DNA of 20,060 nt from a virus, in IMG/VR virus record IMGVR_UViG_3300028745_000115, positions 1 to 20,060 of that record; one strand, 5' to 3'. Below are positions 7,600 through 14,320 of this stretch, piece by piece. Each line of letters starts with the position of its first letter. Positions within the stretch are counted from its first letter, which is position 1. The notes below the pieces were generated by a model. It made no database searches and was not told the origin of the DNA. It worked only from the letters and a program-made list of their open reading frames with translations. The position numbers and the translations under genes were made by a program.

Positions 7600-7617
7600 C
7601 CGCCGTTCTTCCGGCGG
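7600..7617. other. GC-rich hairpin between two virion genes
   Basis: CCGCCG and CGGCGG pair perfectly around a 6-nt loop in the 7587-7638 gap. No T-run follows on either strand, so a simple intrinsic terminator is not supported. Confidence 0.5.
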
Positions 7618-7638
7618 TCAAAAGAATACATCCACGCT

Positions 7639-8274
7639 TTAAGCCACAATCTCGATCGTTGCCAGCCGCAACTGCGCGCTGGTCACCGTCGAGCTGGCCG
7701 CAATTGTCAGCGCCAGGGTCAGCGCCGTGGTCAGGTTGACCGCGCTCGAAACCGCCACGTTGGTGTCCGTGTAGGCGGCTATAGCCGCTGCGGCTACAGC
7801 CGTAAGTCCTGCGGAAACCATGCCGTGCGACTCGATTGTTCCCGAGGTTCCCGACGAGGCTACAGTCATCTCAAAGGAGATCTGGAACGGAATATTGGTT
7901 CCGCTGCCCGCCGTGTTGGCGGTGGTAATCGAGACTAGTGTCACGCCTCCCAGCGTCAAAGCGAAAGTCAGGTTTGGCGTTCCGGCTGGCGTGGTAAAGA
8001 TGCCGTATACAGTGATCAGCAAAGTTCTCCCCGCACGATTCAGGAATCCCGCGTTCAGAGCTTTGCTGATCAGGTTCTGTGCGGTGGTGATGGCCGTCAA
8101 AGCTGTCTGCGCATTGATGACGGTCAAGGCTGTCTGCAATGCCGACTCCTGGGCCGCCGAGCCCACGGTGCTCAACACATTGTTCTGCTGGTCGAAGCTG
8201 AATCCGTTCGGTGCCGCCGCACCGTTGACTCCAGTAGCGTTCAGCGGTCCCTTGGTAATCGTCGCAAATGGCAT
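7639..8274 (-). CDS. Beta-rich structural protein, candidate head decoration protein
   Basis: A 211-residue protein with ATG at 8274 and GAGGAG 6 nt upstream. Residues about 30-75 are an Ala/Thr/Gln-rich helix (ALQTALTVINAQTALTAITT). Residues about 80-211 are beta-strand-like: TLLITVYGIFTTPAG, LTFALTLGGVTLVSITT, NIPFQISFEMTVASSG. The alternating hydrophobic pattern and Gly/Thr/Ser richness suit a jelly-roll or decoration protein. It resembles the protein at 17066-17674 (strand, G, TxA, NxT, xLxxG, later PF, SG). It lies between the Cys-rich protein after the capsid gene and the Ig-like gene, as head or tail accessory proteins usually do. The family was not recognised. Confidence 0.65.
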   Translation of the reverse strand: MPFATITKGPLNATGVNGAAAPNGFSFDQQNNVLSTVGSAAQESALQTALTVINAQTALTAITTAQNLISKALNAGFLNRAGRTLLITVYGIFTTPAGTPNLTFALTLGGVTLVSITTANTAGSGTNIPFQISFEMTVASSGTSGTIESHGMVSAGLTAVAAAAIAAYTDTNVAVSSAVNLTTALTLALTIAASSTVTSAQLRLATIEIVA

Positions 8275-8291
8275 TGTGTCTCCTCGCTTTT

Positions 8292-8315
8292 CTGTTCCCT
8301 GTTCCCTATTCCCTG
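8292..8315. repeat. Heptamer tandem repeat (TGTTCCC x2 + TATTCCC)
   Basis: TGTTCCC at 8293-8299 and 8300-8306 and TATTCCC at 8307-8313 form a short tandem array in the 43-nt gap between two genes. A single TATTCCCTG copy lies at 11143-11151 and supplies the stop codon of another gene. Confidence 0.8.
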
Positions 8316-8317
8316 CT

Positions 8318-8893
8318 TTACCGCATCGCCGGAATCACAGGGCTTCCATCCTCGTCGGTGAAGTCCCACGCCGGCCCCACCATCGGCGGCAGGCCGGTGC
8401 CCAGCGCATCCTCTTTCAGCTCGTTGTGCCGCTCCAGGTCTTCCTGGTACTGCTGCACGCGCTCTCTCACTTCGCTGGCTGTCTCCAGCCGCCGCACGCC
8501 GTTGATCTTCACTTCCTGCGGCTTGCCGCTCTTGCGGCCGGGATGCGGTGTCAGGTTCTTCATCCCGCACCATACGCACTGGATCAGCCACATCCAACTG
8601 AAGCCGATCCGGCTGGCGCTCAGGCAGCTTCCGCCCACGCCCTTGCCCATCACGTTGCCCGGCTGCACGCCCGCCTGGTGCTTGCACTTCTTCTCGCGCG
8701 CCGCCTGCTGGTCAATGACAGCCTTGGCTTGCATCTGCGCCTGCTCGCGCTTGCGTTGCCGGTCCTCTTCGGTATCCGTGTATGTCGCGGATTCCTTCTT
8801 GGTCCGGTCCAGCGTCAGCAACTCGCGCTCAAGCTGCGCGTCCAGCAGCAGCATCTGCTTCTCTTCGATGGTCAGTTTCTTCGGGTCAGCCAT
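8318..8893 (-). CDS. Coiled-coil protein with Cys/His metal site, function unknown
   Basis: A 191-residue protein with ATG at 8893 and AAGGAG upstream. Residues about 5-69 are highly charged and helical (EEKQMLLLDAQLERELLTL; DRQRKREQAQMQAKAVIDQQ), a likely coiled coil. A central part holds Cys70, His72, Cys90, Cys106 and Cys109 (KCKHQAG, GSC, CVWCG), a plausible zinc site. It also contains a Trp-rich hydrophobic patch (GFSWMWLIQCVWC). The C-terminal third is again charged and ends in a Gly/Pro-rich tail. It is the first gene after the major capsid gene, so a head-completion or head-associated role is possible. I do not recognise the family. Confidence 0.65.
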   Translation of the reverse strand: MADPKKLTIEEKQMLLLDAQLERELLTLDRTKKESATYTDTEEDRQRKREQAQMQAKAVIDQQAAREKKCKHQAGVQPGNVMGKGVGGSCLSASRIGFSWMWLIQCVWCGMKNLTPHPGRKSGKPQEVKINGVRRLETASEVRERVQQYQEDLERHNELKEDALGTGLPPMVGPAWDFTDEDGSPVIPAMR

Positions 8894-8916
8894 GGGGCTC
8901 CTTCGTCGCCAGTTTT

Positions 8917-8996
8917 CAGTGGTCAGTGATCAGTTGTCAGTAACAGAACCTGCCGGGCTTTGTGACTGACAACTGACAACTGATAACTGACCACTG
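8917..8996. repeat. Long inverted repeat, 24 of 25 bp paired
   Basis: Segment 8917-8941 and segment 8972-8996 are reverse complements with one mismatch, separated by 30 nt. The arms are built from short degenerate units such as AACTGAC. The element fills most of the gap between the Cys-rich gene and the major capsid gene. On the plus strand six T residues follow, so it would resemble an intrinsic terminator for rightward transcription, but no rightward gene is present. Confidence 0.9.
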
Positions 8997-9000
8997 TTTT

Positions 9001-10182
9001 TTACGTTGTCTGTGGAACAGCGATCGCGATCCTCGCACGGCTGGTGTTGTCCGGGCTGGGTCCGATGCCGCTGATCATGTTGTAGCTGGTTCCGGCCGCA
9101 ATCACGCCCGCGCCGTCGTAGGCGCTGCGCGCGTACTCGCCGGCCCACAGGTCCAAGTTCTTCCAGTTCACGCCGGGGTTGGTGTGCCGTGCGCTCTCCA
9201 GCGTCACCCGCACCATCGAATCTTCACCGGCCAGGTAGGTAGAGTAGGCGGTCAAACCGCTGCTCTGCCAGTTGGTCGTCGCGGTGCAGTTGGTGCTCGG
9301 GAACCAGTCGCCGCCAAAGAGCCGCAGAATGCCGACGCTCTTTTCGCCCTCGTCCTCGTCGGTCAGCTCCTCCAACTTGGTCTGGCCCTCGCCGGTGTGC
9401 TTCAGCATGTCCACGATGCTGTTGTTGGTGTTGTCCAGCGCCGTCATGTCGCCGATGAACGCTGGCAGAATCTTCCCGATAAACCGCCCCGCCGCCGGCA
9501 TCGGCAGCACCTTGGCCTGGAATAGGCTGGCGGGCATCTGCTCGATGATCTGCTTGGTGAAGGCGTAGAGCGGCCCCACGGTCGAATCCTGATTGGTGGT
9601 GTTCGCGTCCAGCGTCCGCAGATAGTCGAAGTTCGTCATGATCAGGTCGTCGTAGGTTTGCCCCAGCACATAGGCCAGCATCTTCCGGTAGTTCATGAGG
9701 TCATCGCTGATCGACGTCATGAACGTGAAATCCGAGAAGTTGATGTAGTTGGCCCACTGCCCAAGCCCAATGTCGCGGAAGATGCAGTTCACGGTCAGCG
9801 GGCTGCCGATCGTTCCCTGAGTCTGCTGCGGCATACTCGCGCCCAGCACCCCCAGCATGAAGTTGCGGAAGGTCATGCCCGACTTCGCCGGCTGCGTCAT
9901 GTGCGTGCACATCCGGTACATAAACAGGTTGGCCGCCAGCCACTTCATGAATGCTTTGTTGTAGTGAACTGTCAGCGAAGCCTGCGGCATGTTGCCGGTC
10001 TGCTGGCTTGCCGGGCTGGCGCCTTCACAGAACACGGAGCAATGCGCAGCCTGGGCAGCCATGTTGAACATCAAATGCCCGGTCACCGCGATAGCTCCGC
10101 CGATGGATGCAATGATCTGCATCACGGTATAGAGCGTCCACGCCACTGCGTGGGAAATCTTGTACTGCGTTTGCTCCTTCAT
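9001..10182 (-). CDS. Major capsid protein candidate (N4-gp56-like)
   Basis: A 393-residue protein with ATG at 10182 and GGGAG upstream. An N-terminal helical stretch includes a hydrophobic run (VMQIIASIGGAIAVTGHLMF). Residues about 145-205 read INFSDFTFMTSISDDLMNYRKMLAYVLGQ followed by TYDDLIMTNFDYLRTLDA. That spacing of a beta segment and long helix with YVLGQ...D recalls the N4-gp56 capsid family, which has an HK97 fold. The middle part (PAAGRFIGKILPAFIGDM) resembles the A-domain core. The C-terminal strand region ends IAIAVPQTT. It sits after a candidate scaffold and portal, the standard place for the capsid gene, and has the usual length. Family assignment is from pattern only. Confidence 0.75.
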   Translation of the reverse strand: MKEQTQYKISHAVAWTLYTVMQIIASIGGAIAVTGHLMFNMAAQAAHCSVFCEGASPASQQTGNMPQASLTVHYNKAFMKWLAANLFMYRMCTHMTQPAKSGMTFRNFMLGVLGASMPQQTQGTIGSPLTVNCIFRDIGLGQWANYINFSDFTFMTSISDDLMNYRKMLAYVLGQTYDDLIMTNFDYLRTLDANTTNQDSTVGPLYAFTKQIIEQMPASLFQAKVLPMPAAGRFIGKILPAFIGDMTALDNTNNSIVDMLKHTGEGQTKLEELTDEDEGEKSVGILRLFGGDWFPSTNCTATTNWQSSGLTAYSTYLAGEDSMVRVTLESARHTNPGVNWKNLDLWAGEYARSAYDGAGVIAAGTSYNMISGIGPSPDNTSRARIAIAVPQTT

Positions 10183-10197
10183 GGTCCCATCTCCCGC

Positions 10198-11073
10198 TCA
10201 GGCCGTGGCCTGCGCTCCGGAGTACCAATAGTCGCACGCCTCCACATATTCCTTGTGGCGCGGATGCCCCGGCTGATTCAGCGCCGCGGTCTCCTTGGTC
10301 GTGAGCTTACTGATCTCCTCAAGGCTGTACTTCGGCTTCCATTGTGGCTGCTGCGGTGCTCCCAGCCGGTTGCTTCTGTGGCTGCTCGCGCTCACAACGC
10401 CGTTTCTTGGCCTCGCCGGTACAACTTCCAGGCTTCCGCCTGGCTGCGCTGTTGAGGGTTGATGGTTGTCGTTCGCCGGTTCCCTGGGCGTAACGTCGCT
10501 CTCCGTCAGGAGGTCGCCGCGTCCTTCAAGGTACCTGTAGGTATTGTCGAGCACTTCCAGCGTAATCCGCGCAATATCGTTGCCCACCGAAAGCAGCGCC
10601 GATGTAATCAACAGATTGCGATTGATCTGGTGCCCGTAAAATTCAGGGTGGTTCGCGCTCCACTGCCGGCAGATTGCCAGATAGCTCTCCTGCGCATCGG
10701 TGCGCTTGGCCCGCTCGCTCTCCGCCAGCCGGTAGGCCGCGTCCGCGCTCTTGGCCGGGTTCTGCAAGTCATGCGTCAGCCGCATGGTCTCATCGGGACT
10801 CAGGATCGCCGGGTTCGGCTGGTTGGACGGGGGAGGCGCAGCACCCCGTCCATTATTCGGCTGCGCCCCGCCGTTACCATTCCCGTTACGCGTCTGCGCC
10901 AGCGTGGCCTGCGCCGTCATCATCGTGCGCTCGATCTTCGAGAAGATTTCCGCCTCGGTGCGTCCATACACGCGGATCGGCGTCGATCCATCCTCCGGGT
11001 CCACCACCCGGCACAGCCGCCCGTCGGTAATTGGCGTCCCATCCGTCTTCGTCGTCGTCCAATAAGCCTGCAT
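10198..11073 (-). CDS. Candidate scaffolding protein
   Basis: A 291-residue protein. The frame is open further upstream, but ATG at 11073 has GGCGGAG before it and avoids overlapping the previous gene. An N-terminal ordered part (MQAYWTTTKTDGTPITDG; VYGRTEAEIFSKIERTMM) leads into a Gly/Asn/Pro-rich linker (about 60-90). A charged helical part follows (DAAYRLAESERAKRTDAQES; LEVLDNTYRYLEGRG), then another Pro/Gln-rich linker and a basic C-terminal segment (YSLEEISKLTTKETAAL). Its position between portal and capsid genes, helical and hydrophilic make-up and lack of Cys-based sites fit a scaffold. A short hairpin repeat (10428-10443) is embedded in the coding sequence (residues QPGGSLEVVP). It is not recognisable by homology. 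Confidence 0.6.
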   Translation of the reverse strand: MQAYWTTTKTDGTPITDGRLCRVVDPEDGSTPIRVYGRTEAEIFSKIERTMMTAQATLAQTRNGNGNGGAQPNNGRGAAPPPSNQPNPAILSPDETMRLTHDLQNPAKSADAAYRLAESERAKRTDAQESYLAICRQWSANHPEFYGHQINRNLLITSALLSVGNDIARITLEVLDNTYRYLEGRGDLLTESDVTPREPANDNHQPSTAQPGGSLEVVPARPRNGVVSASSHRSNRLGAPQQPQWKPKYSLEEISKLTTKETAALNQPGHPRHKEYVEACDYWYSGAQATA

Positions 11074-11096
11074 CAGTTCGCTCCGCCATCTGTAAC

Positions 11097-11140
11097 GCCA
11101 GCCTCCCGGCTGGCTGTAGCGTGGGCATCCCGGCCCACGC
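11097..11140. repeat. Two adjacent GC-rich hairpins
   Basis: GCCAGCC/GGCTGGC (11097-11103 with 11108-11114, loop TCCC) and GCGTGGGC/GCCCACGC (11119-11126 with 11133-11140) stand side by side in the 68-nt gap. They resemble palindromic intergenic repeats I associate with acidobacterial chromosomes. No U-tract follows on the minus strand. Confidence 0.75.
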
Positions 11141-11141
11141 C

Positions 11142-11528
11142 CTATTCCCTGTCCTTCAACTTCCGAACTTCCCCATCCACCGCCGCCTGGTCCAGCCTCA
11201 TCTGCTCCTGAAACATCGCCAGATTCGCCCATCCCAGCGCAATTTCTCGTTCCCGCGCCAGGGGGTTACTCTTCGAAGCGATAATACTCGCCTGCTCCAT
11301 CCGATGTAAAGTCCTTGTTCGCAGCCGCTTCAGCACCCGCCAACCCGGCTCCATCGTCAGCCGCGCCAGATCCTCGCGCTCGGCGTCGGTCAAGGGGCGC
11401 TCTGGGTTGTCCGGTTCCCATGCCGCAACCGGGTCCGGCGCCGCCGGCTCGTCCAACACCCCGGCCCTGATCCGCCGCAGTTCCTCGTTCAGCGGAATCC
11501 CCTGCTGAAAGTCCTCAACCCTTGGCAT
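11142..11528 (-). CDS. Small helical protein between portal and scaffold genes, unknown
   Basis: A 128-residue protein with ATG at 11528, inside the last codons of the 51-residue gene (14-nt overlap). The N-terminal half is acidic and Pro-rich (DEPAAPDPVAAWEPDNPERP). The C-terminal half is helical (DAEREDLARLTMEPGWRVLK; REIALGWANLAMFQEQMRLD). The stop codon TAG comes from a copy of the TATTCCC repeat, so the C-terminus (KLKDRE) may have been set by insertion of that repeat. No membrane span or metal motif is seen. Short proteins like this occur between portal and capsid genes in many short-tailed phages, but I cannot name a family. Confidence 0.65.
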   Translation of the reverse strand: MPRVEDFQQGIPLNEELRRIRAGVLDEPAAPDPVAAWEPDNPERPLTDAEREDLARLTMEPGWRVLKRLRTRTLHRMEQASIIASKSNPLAREREIALGWANLAMFQEQMRLDQAAVDGEVRKLKDRE

Positions 11529-11670
11529 TGCGCACCTTAATCATGATGGCTTGCGCCAGCGATTCAGCTTGCTCAATCGTCATCCAGAGGTTCACTCCGG
11601 GACACTCAATGCGTAATCCTTCCGCATATTTGGCGGTTGCTTTTTCGAATGTTACTTTGATCGTTGCCAT
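11515..11670 (-). CDS. 51-residue protein, unknown
   Basis: A short frame starts at ATG 11670 (MATIKVTFEKATAKY) and ends at TGA 11517-11515. An AGGGGGAT site lies upstream and begins at the portal stop codon. The last 14 nt overlap the next start. The peptide has two predicted strands (ATIKVTF; LRIECPG) and a helix (TIEQAESLAQAIMIKVRNA). Tight spacing on both sides supports a real gene in the operon: portal stop, 11 nt, this gene, then overlap. Function is unknown. Confidence 0.6.
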   Translation of the reverse strand: MATIKVTFEKATAKYAEGLRIECPGVNLWMTIEQAESLAQAIMIKVRNAKG

Positions 11671-11681
11671 CCCCGATCCCC

Positions 11682-13910
11682 CTATCCATTCATCCCCGGA
11701 ACGCCCTGCTCCAGTTCGTTCTCGTCCGTCTTCCGTTCCAGCAACCCCTCGGCCCGCTCCAGCGGCACGCTGCCCGCCGCGTGTTCCGCCGCAATCGTCG
11801 CCAGCTTGGTCGTCATGTCCACTTGCCCCTTCGCCTGCGTTTCCTGCAGCTTGTTCTGCCCGCGCACCTGCTCCACGGCAAGTTGTCCCTGCACCTTCTG
11901 CGCGCCGGGGTTGTTCTGCTTGAACATTACCCGCTCCTTCGGCGTCATGGCGCGGAAGATGTTGTCCACGTTGCCGTCCAGCTCGCTCATCCTGATCAGG
12001 ATTCCAAACAGCGCCTCATAGTCCAGCACCATGCCGATCTGGTTATAGAAGTTCTGAATCTGCGGCTGCTGTAAGATTTGCAGAATGAACGGAATCAACT
12101 GCTGGATCGCCTGCTTGGCCATCATCCTCTGCCCGGCCAGCACGTCCACCGTAAACTCCGCATTCAAAAACGCATCGAAGTCGATGCTGTCGATGATCGC
12201 CTTCGAATACTTCTTGCGCAGAATCTGTCTGATCTCCTCCAGCGGCATCTTCAGCCGCACCATGTCGATCAGGAAGTACACCCAGCGCTCCAGCGCCCAG
12301 CTCTCGTAGAGCACTGGCTTGGCCACGCTCTCGTCCGCCTTGCCGCCCACGCGGTTCACGCCCGTCGCCGTCCGCATGGCGGAGCTGCCAGGGCCTCCCA
12401 GGTTTCCCTGCACCGTCGTCGAATTCGCGCCCACCAAATCCTCGCCGCCGTGCAGGGCCATGTCCATCAGCTTCCACGCTTCGGCAGGAATCTGCGGCTT
12501 CTCCAGATAGGTCGCCGCCTTCCGAACATCGCCATCCGGCCCCGGATCAACCTGCATGAAGGTGCCCAGCCCGGCCACAATGTTCTGCGTCGGCGCATTT
12601 TCTCCCCTCCTGATCAGCAGCGGCGTGTTGAACCACATCCCAATCATCTTCAACACTTCGTTCAGCACACCGGTTTCCATGCGCTGATCGTCCATGTTGA
12701 GCTTGCCAATGCCCATCCCGTAGCCCGAGTTCGGCACGTTCCACCAGTTGAAGGTGTAGTGCAGCGCATGGTCTCCCATGTCATGCTCGCCATTGCGGAT
12801 CGTCAGTTTGCGCCCGTCGTAGCAGAGAATAGCGTGCGCCTGTTCGCCAGTCCACATTGTCAGCAGCATCAGGTCTGTCGCAAAAGGATTTACGCCGTGG
12901 TTCTTCCACTCGGCCGCCGCGTGCATCGCCAGGCTGCTCTGGCTGTCAGCCAACCCTTCAGCCACAGTCGAGGGCGCCGCCGTCCCTGTCATCGGGTTCT
13001 GAATGAAGTAGTTGATCAGCGTCTCGTCGTCGGGAATCTGCTTGTAGCAAGGAAGCGCCCGCAACTCCTGTAACTTTTGGAAGTTCACATAATCGCAGTC
13101 GATCACATAGCCCGCGCTCTCTTCCGGCGCGTTTGGCGTAGACCATTTCTCGTCGAAGAAAGTAAATCCCAAACGCCGAAAGTTCAAAAACGGCCAGCAT
13201 TCTTTCACTTCCTCTTTCACTATTTCGAAGTCGTCGCTTTCCTTGGTCGCAATGCTCTGCTCGCCGCCGATCGGTAGTGGCGCCGTGGGCTCGGGAGTCC
13301 TCCGTTTGCGCCGCTTCTTCACGACCGTGCGCTCTTCCCATCCCGGCTGCAGAATGCCGGTCCCAAACAGCCGCGACTGCTCGCCCGCCAGCCCAAAGTT
13401 GTACTCAGTCTTGGCCCGCTTCATCAGCACCCACAGCAGATGCGTCCATGCCTCCAGCATCAGTTCGCTGGTCCCGCCCTCCGGTTGCAGCGCAAAAGGC
13501 TTCTGGTTTCCCCAGATGCCGCGATGAACTTGATTGTCCATCGTATTCGCGTTCTTGGCGATGATGTAGCGCGCAATCCGCACCGGCCGCCCGTCGGCAG
13601 GCCGCATCCAGCGGTCATTGTTCTGGTTCTGGTAGTAGTAATCCACCGCCTGCCAGTCCAGCAGCCACGAGTTCTGCTCCAGATAGCTTTTGGCGTTGTT
13701 ATAGTTCCGCCAGACCAGCTCCGCCACGGCGTCATCGCTGAAGACCGGCTCAGCTTTGCCGTCCTCCGAGACTTCCACATCCTCGCGCCGGATCTCGCCA
13801 ATCTCCCGCTGGCCCACCGGCATCAGAGCATCCGCGCCCGATCCCGCCGCGCCGCCAGTGTCCGCGCCAATCACCGTGCCCGTGTTTTCCGCCTCGTACT
13901 CGCTAGCCAT
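11682..13910 (-). CDS. Portal protein
   Basis: A 742-residue protein with ATG at 13910 and AGAGGGAAG before it. The length suits the large portals of short-tailed phages (P22 gp1 is 725). Acidic and flexible first 60 residues lead to NAKSYLEQNSWLLDWQAVDYY and RPVRIARYIIAKNANTMDN. Middle parts hold ALHYTFNWWNVPNSGYGMGI and a long helical stem region (VLNEVLKMIGMWF). After about 560 comes a helical part with a C-terminal barrel-like coiled region (QLAVEQVRGQNKLQETQ) and a flexible tail. It follows the terminase by two small genes and overlaps the preceding gene by 8 nt, the standard TerL-portal order. It forms the ring through which DNA enters and leaves the head. Confidence 0.85.
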   Translation of the reverse strand: MASEYEAENTGTVIGADTGGAAGSGADALMPVGQREIGEIRREDVEVSEDGKAEPVFSDDAVAELVWRNYNNAKSYLEQNSWLLDWQAVDYYYQNQNNDRWMRPADGRPVRIARYIIAKNANTMDNQVHRGIWGNQKPFALQPEGGTSELMLEAWTHLLWVLMKRAKTEYNFGLAGEQSRLFGTGILQPGWEERTVVKKRRKRRTPEPTAPLPIGGEQSIATKESDDFEIVKEEVKECWPFLNFRRLGFTFFDEKWSTPNAPEESAGYVIDCDYVNFQKLQELRALPCYKQIPDDETLINYFIQNPMTGTAAPSTVAEGLADSQSSLAMHAAAEWKNHGVNPFATDLMLLTMWTGEQAHAILCYDGRKLTIRNGEHDMGDHALHYTFNWWNVPNSGYGMGIGKLNMDDQRMETGVLNEVLKMIGMWFNTPLLIRRGENAPTQNIVAGLGTFMQVDPGPDGDVRKAATYLEKPQIPAEAWKLMDMALHGGEDLVGANSTTVQGNLGGPGSSAMRTATGVNRVGGKADESVAKPVLYESWALERWVYFLIDMVRLKMPLEEIRQILRKKYSKAIIDSIDFDAFLNAEFTVDVLAGQRMMAKQAIQQLIPFILQILQQPQIQNFYNQIGMVLDYEALFGILIRMSELDGNVDNIFRAMTPKERVMFKQNNPGAQKVQGQLAVEQVRGQNKLQETQAKGQVDMTTKLATIAAEHAAGSVPLERAEGLLERKTDENELEQGVPGMNG

Positions 13911-14106
13911 TTCTTCCCTCTGACTTTGCCTTTGAAGTTAGCCAAGACTTTGGAGAAAACAAACCTATCAGCAAAGTTATCGGACCGCAAATCATAAATG
14001 CTATCGGCTGCTGATCTGTTAGGAAACGGCCCTGTTTGAAGTAAATCAGCAGTCCGCCCACAAAAGCCGATCCAGCCCAGACGACAAATAGTGTCAAGTT
14101 CCCCAT
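13903..14106 (-). CDS. Small two-span membrane protein, possible holin
   Basis: A 67-residue protein. ATG at 14106 has GAGAGGA upstream and is preferred to the adjacent TTG. Two hydrophobic segments (LTLFVVWAGSAFVGGLLIYF, residues about 4-23; PIAFMICGPITLLIGLF, about 34-50) flank a short basic-polar loop, and the C-terminus is basic (SKAKSEGRNG). Size and topology suit class II holins, but many phage membrane peptides look alike. It lies between TerL and portal, far from the lytic-enzyme gene at 1576-1920, so a lysis role is only a possibility. Its stop overlaps the portal start. Confidence 0.6.
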   Translation of the reverse strand: MGNLTLFVVWAGSAFVGGLLIYFKQGRFLTDQQPIAFMICGPITLLIGLFSPKSWLTSKAKSEGRNG

Positions 14107-14119
14107 CAAGTCCTCTCGG

Positions 14120-14320
14120 CTACTGCACCACTCCGTTGAACGCTGCCAGTTTCATCAGCCTTGACATCTCTTGTTGGCATTCTGTGAACCCCGCCTTAAA
14201 CATCAGACCAGCAAATTTACCAATATCTTCGCGGGTTTCAAGTCCATTCGCACGCAACACATCCGCTTCGGAAATGATACGCTTCGTCTCGTCATGAAAC
14301 TCTCTTAGGTCGTCACCCAT
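14120..14320 (-). CDS. Small helical protein after TerL, unknown
   Basis: A 66-residue protein. ATG at 14320 overlaps the terminase stop (CTTGATGGGTGA), with an AGGGGGG site inside the terminase gene, so translation is probably coupled. It is helical and charged (LREFHDETKRIISEADVLRA; ETREDIGKFAGLMFKAGF; CQQEMSRLMKLAAF). No motif was recognised. An alternative TTG start one codon upstream would add one residue. Confidence 0.6.
   Translation of the reverse strand: MGDDLREFHDETKRIISEADVLRANGLETREDIGKFAGLMFKAGFTECQQEMSRLMKLAAFNGVVQ

Noticed and set aside
8917-9000. Intrinsic terminator of a rightward transcript
   Set aside because: A T-run follows the stem on the plus strand, but there is no rightward gene to terminate; treated as a repeat element.
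11074-11232. N-terminal extension of the candidate scaffold frame
   Set aside because: It would overlap the 128-residue gene and run through two hairpin repeats; ATG 11073 has a ribosome-binding site.
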